9,236 nucleotides of DNA, taken from an uncultured Pseudomonadota bacterium (GTDB lineage: Bacteria; Pseudomonadota; Gammaproteobacteria; Burkholderiales; SCOH01). Below are positions 1-5,515 of this stretch, one piece after another. Numbering within the stretch: position 1 is the first letter of the stretch; each line of letters begins with the position of its first letter. A model generated the notes under the pieces. It was not told where the DNA came from and ran no database searches. It saw only the letters and a list, made by a program, of their open reading frames with translations. The position numbers and the translations under genes are program-made. The stretch lies in NCBI GenBank assembly GCA_937863215.1, contig CALMFQ010000647.1, forward strand, positions 1 through 9,236, in the 5' to 3' direction.

Positions 1-629
1 AACTGCGGCGGGCGCCAGATTTTCCAGCCCTTGCTCAGATACGGCGAATTGGTGGTGATCAGAATGGTCTGCAGCGGTGCCCCGGCTTTGCGGGCAATCA
101 GGCCGACCGAGCCGAGCATCGGGCTGACCGGTTGGCGCGTGGTGCGCGTGCCCTCGGGGAAAACCATCAGCAGATTGCCGCGTTCGACGGCATCGATTGC
201 GGCGCGGAACATTCCGTGCGGGTCGCGGTTGGAGACGTAGCCGGCCAGATGGGCGCCGGCGCCAAGGAAAATATTGGTGCTGATGCTGGCTTTCATCAGG
301 CAGATCGCGCGCGGTATGCGCGACAGCACCAGGAACGCGTCGATCAGGCTCGGATGATTCGGGACCAGCAGCATGCGGCGGCGCTGGTTCAGCTGGTCGA
401 GCGCGCGCAGGTCGAAATACATCAGACGGCAGGCGGAAAGGCTGGCGAGCAGTAGCCAGCATACGGCACTGATGCCGAATTGCACTACCGGCTGGCGCAA
501 CTGCCTGGGAGCCAGCAGCAAGGGCAGCGCGGCAAGCGTTGCCGCCAGCAGCAGGGCACCCAGTCCGATCAGATTGAAGTAATACAGCAGGCTCTGGACG
601 ATGCGGATACAGCGATTCAATGTGGACAC
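1..629 (-). CDS. PlsC-family acyltransferase (lysophospholipid acyltransferase type), 3' end cut by window edge
   Basis: The minus-strand frame is open from 629 to the left edge, giving about 209 residues; the C-terminus lies outside the window. Two hydrophobic N-terminal stretches (roughly residues 10-40 and 52-75) suggest membrane anchoring. The acyltransferase HX4D motif appears as NHPSLID (His at about residue 92), and the glycerolipid-binding FPEGTR motif is at about 157-162. Together these are diagnostic of the PlsC/LPLAT fold, which transfers an acyl group from ACP or CoA to an acceptor at the inner membrane. Family members of this kind occur in aryl polyene clusters, where they are thought to attach the polyene to a lipid; that role is inferred here from the ACP-KS-dehydratase operon it diverges from. 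The start is uncertain. A stop at 630-632 directly precedes a GTG at 629, while a TTG at 620 has AGGTG about 6 nt upstream. Family call is firm; acceptor unknown. Confidence 0.88.
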   Translation of the reverse strand, partial: MSTLNRCIRIVQSLLYYFNLIGLGALLLAATLAALPLLLAPRQLRQPVVQFGISAVCWLLLASLSACRLMYFDLRALDQLNQRRRMLLVPNHPSLIDAFLVLSRIPRAICLMKASISTNIFLGAGAHLAGYVSNRDPHGMFRAAIDAVERGNLLMVFPEGTRTTRQPVSPMLGSVGLIARKAGAPLQTILITTNSPYLSKGWKIWRPPQ

Positions 630-632
630 CTA

Positions 633-825
633 CACGCCGGCGGTGCTGAACTCGGGCACTGTCCGGCAGTTGCTACGGAAACTGTTCTGACGGCTACCTC
701 AAGCGCGCCACTACCTGGCGGCCAACCGGGAAAATTCGGGACCCCGGGGCTGGCTGGCCGCCCGTGATTCTAGTGTATAATCCGCGCTTGTGCAGTGAAA
801 CCATGTAACAAAAAGACATCGCCTC
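633..825. promoter_or_regulatory. Divergent intergenic region between the acyltransferase and the ACP operon
   Basis: These 193 bp separate two divergently transcribed genes, so promoters for both should lie here. The left half is GC-rich and holds a loose dyad with AACT at 649-652 and AGTT at 668-671, of unknown meaning. I saw no convincing -10 for the acyltransferase side. The right side carries a clear -10 for the ACP operon, listed separately. Confidence 0.5.
776..781 (+). promoter_or_regulatory. Candidate sigma-70 -10 box for the ACP-KS-dehydratase operon
   Basis: A perfect TATAAT lies 44 bp upstream of the ACP start codon, which would leave a leader of about 38 nt. The -35 region (around 753-758) is GC-rich and does not resemble TTGACA, so the promoter may be weak or need an activator. 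No better -10 was seen nearby. Confidence 0.5.
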
Positions 826-1104
826 ATGTTAGAAGAAATCGTCAAAACCTATCTTGTAAACGCCAAGCATATCGACCCCGCCAAGTTCGATCAGCCCAAT
901 CTGCAAGTCTCCGATCTGGGGCTGGATTCGCTCGACATGGTGGAAATGCTGTTCGAAGTCGAAGACCGCTGCGGCTTTCAGCTGAACGACCCGATGCGCT
1001 ATCTGGACATGAGCTTTGCCGACATGCTCGCCGATATCGAATCGCAGATCCGCGCCAACAACAACGGCGCACTGCCGGCGCTGACCCTGGAATCGGGTCG
1101 CTGA
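826..1104 (+). CDS. Acyl carrier protein
   Basis: This 92-residue acidic protein carries the phosphopantetheine attachment motif LGLDSLDMVE, with the modified serine at residue 35. The helix after the serine, the acidic recognition surface and the length are those of a stand-alone type II acyl carrier protein. It would hold the growing chain as a thioester in the cytoplasm and present it to the ketosynthase and dehydratase encoded immediately downstream. The ATG start is preceded by only a weak purine stretch (AAAAAGAC), with no canonical Shine-Dalgarno. It has an Asn-rich, low-complexity C-terminal tail (ANNNGALPA), and it sits with KS and DH genes away from any fabD/fabG neighbours; both suggest a dedicated secondary-pathway ACP rather than housekeeping AcpP. 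An aryl polyene role is inferred from context. Confidence 0.93.
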   Translation: MLEEIVKTYLVNAKHIDPAKFDQPNLQVSDLGLDSLDMVEMLFEVEDRCGFQLNDPMRYLDMSFADMLADIESQIRANNNGALPALTLESGR

Positions 1105-1105
1105 T

Positions 1106-2365
1106 TTGACCAGGGTTCTGATCACCGGAATGGGAGCCATCAGCCCGCTCGGGGTCGATCGGCACCAGACTTTCGCCGCGGCGCTGGACGGTAATTGCGC
1201 CATCCGCGCGGCAGCGCCGGAAATCGCCAAATGGCTGCCGCATGTGGTGGTGGCTCCTGCCGCCGCCAATCCGGAGCAACTGCTCGACAGCAAATACGCC
1301 GCGCTCGACCGTGCTACCCAGTTTGCGCTGCTGGCCGCACACGAGGCGATGAGCGAAGCCGGCATCGGCGCCAAGCCGGAAGATGCGCACCGCTTCGGCG
1401 TTTACGCCGGCGTTGGTTTCGGTGGCGCACAAACCGTCGATTCGCTGTACGAACGTTTTTACACCCTGCTGCACGATAGCTCCCAACCCGGGCGCAACCC
1501 CACCGTGATGCATCCGCTGTCGGTGCCGCGCATGATGGCCAATGCGCCGGCTGCACTGGTATCGATGCGTTATGGCCTGAATGGCCCGAGCAATACCTAT
1601 TCGGTCGCTTGCGCATCGTCGGCAGTGGCGCTGGGCGAGGCGTTCCGCGCGATTCGCGACGGTTATCTCGACGCCGCAGTGGTGCTCGGCACCGAAGCGA
1701 TGCTGACGCCGGGAGCGCTGATGGCATGGAATGCGCTGCGGGTGATGGCCAGGCCGAATGCCGCCGATCCGGCGCGCAGTTGCCGGCCATTTTCCAAGGA
1801 CCGCAACGGCTTCGTACTCGGCGAGGGTGCGGCCGCCATCGTGCTGGAAAGCGAGGCACGTGTCCGCGCCCGTTCGCAGCGGGTGCTGGGCGAGTTGTGC
1901 GGTTACGGCTGCAGCAGCGATGCCGATCACCTGACTGCGCCATCGAGCGTCGAGCAGGTGCGGGCGATGCGGCAGGCGCTGGCCGATGCCGGTATGCAGC
2001 CGGCGCAGATTCAATATCTGAATGCCCACGGCACCGCCACCGATGCCGGCGATGTGGTGGAAACACAATCGATTCGCACGGTATTCGGCGCTGCTGCAGA
2101 CCGCCTTGCCGTCAGCTCGACCAAGTCGATGCATGGCCACCTGATCGGCGCCAGCGGCATTCTCGAATTTGCCATTAGCGTGATGGCGCTGGAGCAGGGT
2201 GCGTTGCCGCCAACGGCGACGCTGGAAGTGCCCGATCCGCGCTGCGATCTGGATTTCGTACCGCTGACCGCGCGGCGCAATGTCGAGGTCGATGCGGTAA
2301 TGTCCAACTCGTTTGCTTTCGGCGGCAGCAATGTGTCGCTGGTGGCGCGCCGGTATCGGGCATGA
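1106..2365 (+). CDS. Beta-ketoacyl-ACP synthase, FabF type
   Basis: This 419-residue type II ketosynthase would catalyse decarboxylative condensation of malonyl-ACP with an acyl-ACP. The thiolase-fold active site is complete: nucleophile Cys169 in the VACASSA motif, His308 in NAHGTATD, and His345 in the SMHGHLIGAS loop. The glycine-rich FGGSN signature is near the C-terminus. Because the cysteine is present, it is a true condensing enzyme and not a chain-length factor. The start is a TTG at 1106, one base after the ACP stop codon; the protein begins TRVLITGMGA as FabF proteins do, so this start is well placed. No good Shine-Dalgarno is visible, and translation probably depends on coupling to the ACP gene. 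The gene ends in an ATGA overlap with the dehydratase. Its closest role is likely iterative elongation in an aryl polyene pathway, by context; an ordinary fatty acid role cannot be excluded. Confidence 0.93.
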   Translation: MTRVLITGMGAISPLGVDRHQTFAAALDGNCAIRAAAPEIAKWLPHVVVAPAAANPEQLLDSKYAALDRATQFALLAAHEAMSEAGIGAKPEDAHRFGVYAGVGFGGAQTVDSLYERFYTLLHDSSQPGRNPTVMHPLSVPRMMANAPAALVSMRYGLNGPSNTYSVACASSAVALGEAFRAIRDGYLDAAVVLGTEAMLTPGALMAWNALRVMARPNAADPARSCRPFSKDRNGFVLGEGAAAIVLESEARVRARSQRVLGELCGYGCSSDADHLTAPSSVEQVRAMRQALADAGMQPAQIQYLNAHGTATDAGDVVETQSIRTVFGAAADRLAVSSTKSMHGHLIGASGILEFAISVMALEQGALPPTATLEVPDPRCDLDFVPLTARRNVEVDAVMSNSFAFGGSNVSLVARRYRA

Positions 2366-2856
2366 GCGACGCCGGCTACCACTATCCGATCGTGCTCGAC
2401 CGGGCCGGCATCGAAGCGCTGATCCCGCATCGCGGTGCGATTTCTGTCTGTCAGCGGCTGACTATCGATACGCCGCACGATTATCGCGGCATGGCGCGCT
2501 GGTCGCTGGATAACCCGATCATCGCGGGACATTTTCCCGGTATGCCGATCGTCCCCGGCGTAATGCTGATCGAGGCGATGGCACAGCTGGCGGGCGCCGG
2601 CCTGCTGCGTGGCGACCCGTATGTCAAAACACTGCCGTCGGATTCGATCGGGGTGCTTGCCGGGGTGCGCAATTGCTGGTTCAAGAGCCCGGTATTGCCC
2701 GATACCGATGTGCTGTTCCAGATCCACTGCCGGCAGATGGCGCCGCTGCTGGTGCAGGTAAACGCCCAGATCAGCGTGGACGATACTGAAGCCGCCAGGC
2801 TGGACGTGGTGATCGCCTACGCACCGCGCGAGCAGCTGTTCGCAATCCTGGCCTGA
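2362..2856 (+). CDS. FabZ-like 3-hydroxyacyl-ACP dehydratase (hotdog fold)
   Basis: This 164-residue hotdog-fold protein would remove water from 3-hydroxyacyl-ACP to give the trans-2-enoyl product. The FabZ active-site block is clear: GHFPGMPIVPG with catalytic His57, followed by LIEAMAQ with the catalytic acid Glu71. The N-terminal family motif is altered: IPHRGAISVCQ replaces the usual LPHRxPFLLVD of housekeeping FabZ, which suggests a specialised paralogue, as in polyene clusters where each dehydration leaves a conjugated double bond. The ATG overlaps the ketosynthase stop by 4 bp (ATGA), so the two are probably translationally coupled. It is the last gene of the plus-strand operon and faces the MipA-family gene with a 19-bp gap. 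Substrate chain is inferred, not shown. Confidence 0.9.
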   Translation: MSDAGYHYPIVLDRAGIEALIPHRGAISVCQRLTIDTPHDYRGMARWSLDNPIIAGHFPGMPIVPGVMLIEAMAQLAGAGLLRGDPYVKTLPSDSIGVLAGVRNCWFKSPVLPDTDVLFQIHCRQMAPLLVQVNAQISVDDTEAARLDVVIAYAPREQLFAILA

Positions 2857-2880
2857 GTGGCCGCTGCCGGCCCGTTCAGG
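2852..2880. terminator. Imperfect inverted repeat between two convergent operons
   Basis: An outer stem CCTGA (2852-2856) pairs with TCAGG (2876-2880). An inner stem GGCCG (2859-2863) pairs with CGGCC (2868-2872) around a 4-nt loop. The outer arms contain the stop codons of both flanking genes. There is no T-run on either side, so this is a candidate bidirectional attenuating hairpin and not a canonical intrinsic terminator. Confidence 0.4.
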
Positions 2881-3706
2881 GCTGGATATCCACCTGCGTT
2901 TCCGAACGACCCAGAACCCACGCCATGGCAAGGCCGGCCGAGGTATAGCTGTGTTGCGCCACCAGCGGGCTGTCGGCGTAAACCGCACCGCGCAGCGTAT
3001 CCTGGCGCAGGTAGGCGCCGAACCAGGTGTTGTTGAAGCGCTTCGACAGCGACAGCAGCAGCTGCATTCCCCCGTAACCCCCTTTGGCATCGTAGGCCGG
3101 TCGGCTGGCGGTCGCATATTGCGGCGCCACACTGTAGAAATAGGCATTCTGCCGCTTGGTTGCGAAAATCGGGCCGGCGACGACGCCGAGCGCCCAGCCC
3201 GGCTGCCCGAACACATCGTTGAAATCGGCGTTGAGATTGGGCGAAAAAATCGTACCGACGTCGCGGCGCGGCGCCCTGATGGTGACTGCTTCGCGCAGCG
3301 GCAGGCGCAGTTTCACGAATGGCACATTGCCGCTGCTGCGCCACAACGTGATGTCGGTCTGCAACCCCAGCTCTACGGTCGGCTGCAGGTCCGGCATGTT
3401 GGCACGCGCAGCGACGTCGTCGCTCCTGGTCGGTGGCGACGCCGATGCGCTGACGGTCAGATCGACGCGGTCGCTGTCGAATAGCTGGCCGCGCACGCCG
3501 TGACGATCGGCTTTGAAAATGTCGCCGCGATAAGTGAAATAGGGTAGTGGCAGGACAAACTGATGGGTCTTGTCGGCGCCGCGGTAAGCCGGCAGCGTCA
3601 GCGCGGCGACGCCGATTCCCGCTTCCCACAGCGGCGCCTGTTCGGCGCCGCTGCCGGCGCTGTAGCAGCACAGCGCTGCCAGTAGTGCCGGACCCCAGTC
3701 TTTCAT
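2876..3706 (-). CDS. MipA/OmpV-family outer membrane protein
   Basis: This 276-residue protein has a signal peptide (residues 1 to about 21, cleavage likely after SGSGA). Alternating beta strands and family features follow: the early W-G-G pattern ending in LPAYRGAD, then PLPYFTYRGD at about 53-62, and a C-terminus of amphipathic strands. These match MipA/OmpV beta-barrels of the outer membrane. MipA of E. coli interacts with the murein hydrolase MltA, but most family members have no assigned function. The ATG overlaps the chorismatase stop codon (ATGA at 3703-3706), and a GGAG lies 8 nt upstream, inside the chorismatase coding sequence, so the two are co-transcribed and probably coupled. That links it by context to hydroxybenzoate or aryl polyene metabolism, perhaps in outer-membrane placement or export; this is inference only. 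Confidence 0.83.
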   Translation of the reverse strand: MKDWGPALLAALCCYSAGSGAEQAPLWEAGIGVAALTLPAYRGADKTHQFVLPLPYFTYRGDIFKADRHGVRGQLFDSDRVDLTVSASASPPTRSDDVAARANMPDLQPTVELGLQTDITLWRSSGNVPFVKLRLPLREAVTIRAPRRDVGTIFSPNLNADFNDVFGQPGWALGVVAGPIFATKRQNAYFYSVAPQYATASRPAYDAKGGYGGMQLLLSLSKRFNNTWFGAYLRQDTLRGAVYADSPLVAQHSYTSAGLAMAWVLGRSETQVDIQP

Positions 3707-4737
3707 GCTGCTTGCTCCGGTAGTGGTTTGAATGCCAGCGCTTCGATTTCCACCAGCAGATCGGTGCGACAGACGTCGGCCTGCAGGTAGGCTGCCTCGA
3801 TAGCGTTGCCGACCAGTTGTTCCAGCGTGGTGCGTACCAGCGGATAGTCGTGTGCGTGACGCACGTAGACGCGGTAGATCAAATCCTGCAGCGCGTATGG
3901 CGCAGTCGGGTGGCGGAGGTTGGCCTGCTCGATCAGTATCGCCAGATTGGCGACGGTTTCCCTGGTCTGCGCGATTACGTCGCCATGATGCAGCGTTGCA
4001 TGGCCGACAATGCTGGCGGTGCCGGAAATGAACAATACCTCGTTGTTACCGTTATTGATCGTGGCAGCGCGGGTAAAGGTCGGGCTGCGCGGTCCGTATT
4101 CGGCCGGGTAGGCAAATGCGCTGACCTGGCGCGGGTTTTCGATCTGGTGCGCCGGCCGGCGCCCGGCCATGAAGGCGATCGACAACGGGCCGTGTGGCAC
4201 TCCCAGAGCGCAGGCCACCGGGCTGCCGGCAACCGGGCGCTCGAAGGCGACGAATGCCTGATGGCGACCGATATTGAATTGCCGATAGCGCTCCAGCCCG
4301 CATTCCGTTGCATGAATGCGCGGCAGATAATTCCAGGTACGCCACAGGTAGGGGAAATCCTGCGCTTCCAGCAGTGCGAATATCTGCCGGTAGGCGCTTT
4401 CAGCCGCCAGTAGCAGCGGCGATTGATCGGCGCTGTGCGTCAGCCGGCTTTCGTCCAGCTCGATGACGCCGAAAAGGAGCGCATCGTTGCGGCGCAGCAC
4501 GATGTCTTCAAAGCATTCCTGGATGCAGGGACTGCCGCTATGCCAGACTTCGCACAGCGCCTTGCTGCCGTCCAGCAACGGCGTGGCAATCCGCTGCAAT
4601 GGCCCGTCGAAACCGTCCAGATCCGGCAGCGGCCCGATGCAGTGCATGCCGAGCATCAGCGGGCCGGCAATGCCTGTCTGGATGGAGGGGGCGTCAGAGC
4701 AAAACTGGCTGAATTCTAAACGGCTTGCAACATTCAT
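3703..4737 (-). CDS. Chorismatase (XanB2/FkbO/Hyg5 family), probable hydroxybenzoate synthase
   Basis: This 344-residue protein has the hallmarks of chorismatases, enzymes with a YjgF-like fold that split pyruvate from chorismate. Visible family blocks are WNYLPRI (135-141) with ERYRQF (149-154), ENPRQVSA (200-207), YGPRSPTFTRA (214-224), FISGTASIVGH (236-246), and the C-terminal CRTDLLVEIE (323-332), whose glutamates are candidate catalytic acids. XanB2 of Xanthomonas yields 3- and 4-hydroxybenzoate for xanthomonadin and ubiquinone, Hyg5 yields 3-hydroxybenzoate, and FkbO yields a dihydroxycyclohexadiene acid; I cannot settle the product from sequence alone. The ACP-KS-dehydratase operon next door favours a XanB2-like role as aryl starter supplier. 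I chose the ATG at 4737: the frame continues upstream only to a TTG at 4842 with low-complexity basic sequence, and family length fits 344. The Shine-Dalgarno is weak. Its stop overlaps the MipA-family start. Confidence 0.88.
   Translation of the reverse strand: MNVASRLEFSQFCSDAPSIQTGIAGPLMLGMHCIGPLPDLDGFDGPLQRIATPLLDGSKALCEVWHSGSPCIQECFEDIVLRRNDALLFGVIELDESRLTHSADQSPLLLAAESAYRQIFALLEAQDFPYLWRTWNYLPRIHATECGLERYRQFNIGRHQAFVAFERPVAGSPVACALGVPHGPLSIAFMAGRRPAHQIENPRQVSAFAYPAEYGPRSPTFTRAATINNGNNEVLFISGTASIVGHATLHHGDVIAQTRETVANLAILIEQANLRHPTAPYALQDLIYRVYVRHAHDYPLVRTTLEQLVGNAIEAAYLQADVCRTDLLVEIEALAFKPLPEQAA
3715..3718 (-). promoter_or_regulatory. Ribosome binding site for the MipA-family gene
   Basis: GGAG on the minus strand lies 8 nt before the ATG at 3706 and inside the last codons of the chorismatase gene. 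It supports the chosen start and indicates that the overlapping gene can be translated by re-initiation or independently. Confidence 0.6.
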
Positions 4738-5082
4738 TTCTGGTTTGGCGGTGAGGGTACGCTGCCGTTTGCCTGCATCTTCCGCAATGGCCGGTGCGTG
4801 GAGCCGGGTGCGCACTCTGCGCCCGCCTTTCTTTTGATCCAAGGCGTAATGATCGCATGAAGTAGGCCGGATTGATGCAGTGTTTGTCGATTGGCTTGAT
4901 CCGGCTCAGTGCTGGCGCAGGCAGTACGGATCGCTGGCTGTGGCTGATCGTTTCTGCCGCCGCATGCGTGCTGTGCGGCCGGCCAGCGCGCCGATCCCGC
5001 TCTGAGCCGAATTGCCAGCGCGTTCGATGACCAGCCTGGGTTTTCCCGTCGGATGCACACGATGCTGCGGGCTTGAGTCGAA
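4738..5082. other. 345-bp intergenic stretch with no convincing gene
   Basis: This lies between the chorismatase start and the receiver stop. It should hold the chorismatase-mipA promoter on the minus strand, but I found only a weak candidate: TCGACA followed about 17-20 nt later by a TACTTC-like element. A 6-bp stem GCCGCA/TGCGGC (4959-4964 and 4974-4979) with a 9-nt loop lies on the 3' side of the receiver gene; it lacks a T-run, so it is a doubtful terminator. A 51-codon plus-strand frame at 4875-5030 has one hydrophobic segment and is discussed as a weak finding. A longer minus-strand frame (4734-5123) is Pro/Ser/Arg-rich and overlaps both neighbours, so it looks like chance. Confidence 0.6.
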
Positions 5083-5454
5083 TCAGGGGCGGGCGGCGCC
5101 GAAGTCGGCGAACAGCTGGGCAACGATGACGTCGTTGACCGGTTTGCCGTAGAAGTTCACGCCAATCGCCTCGGCACGCTGGCGCATACCGCTCTGGATA
5201 TTGGCGGTGAGCATGGCGATAAATGCCTGCGGTTGCAGTTGCTTGAAACGGGTGGCTGCTTCGATGCCGTTCAGCCCCGGCATGTTGACGTCCATCGTCA
5301 CCAGATCGACTGTAGTGCCGGTGGCCAGCGCCAATGCCTGATCGCCACTGTCGGCCTCGATGTAGTCCCAGTCCGGGTGCAGGTCTTCCATCAGCGCCTT
5401 GATCAGCATGCGCGACATTCTGCTGTCGTCGACAATCAATACCCGTTTTGTCAT
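5083..5454 (-). CDS. Stand-alone CheY-like response regulator receiver
   Basis: This 123-residue protein is a single receiver domain with no output domain. All signalling residues are present: the acidic pair Asp9-Asp10 (IVDDSRMSR), phosphoacceptor Asp55 (TMDVNMPGLNG), the switch threonine Thr83 (AMLTAN), and Lys104 in YGKPV with an aromatic residue two positions before it. It should accept phosphate from a histidine kinase and act by protein-protein contact in the cytoplasm, as CheY or single-domain regulators do. No kinase, chemotaxis or flagellar gene lies in the window, so its partner is unknown. The start ATG at 5454 fits the family N-terminus (TKRVLIVDD), though the Shine-Dalgarno is poor. 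It follows the DUF4832 gene on the same strand by 61 bp, and co-transcription is possible. It is not CheY itself by any direct evidence. Confidence 0.9.
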   Translation of the reverse strand: MTKRVLIVDDSRMSRMLIKALMEDLHPDWDYIEADSGDQALALATGTTVDLVTMDVNMPGLNGIEAATRFKQLQPQAFIAMLTANIQSGMRQRAEAIGVNFYGKPVNDVIVAQLFADFGAARP

Positions 5455-5515
5455 GGTTTAAGCGTCCACTGGCTGCAATGGGCTTTGTAGTTTAGACAAT
5501 TCGGCTGCGCTTTGT

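Noticed and set aside
132..767. Plus-strand open frames at 132-455 and 480-767
   Set aside because: They are antisense to the acyltransferase, whose HX4D and FPEGTR motifs show that the minus strand is coding.
842..2140. Minus-strand open frame of 432 codons opposite the ACP and ketosynthase genes
   Set aside because: It covers two well-supported genes on the other strand and is rich in His/Arg/Gln with no motif; a GC-rich shadow.
4738..4842. A longer chorismatase starting at a TTG at 4842
   Set aside because: The added 35 residues are basic and low-complexity, the start is TTG without a ribosome site, and family length fits the ATG at 4737.
4734..5123. Minus-strand 129-codon frame between the receiver and chorismatase genes
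   Set aside because: It overlaps the end of the receiver gene and the start of the chorismatase, is Pro/Ser/Arg-rich, and has no motif or ribosome site.
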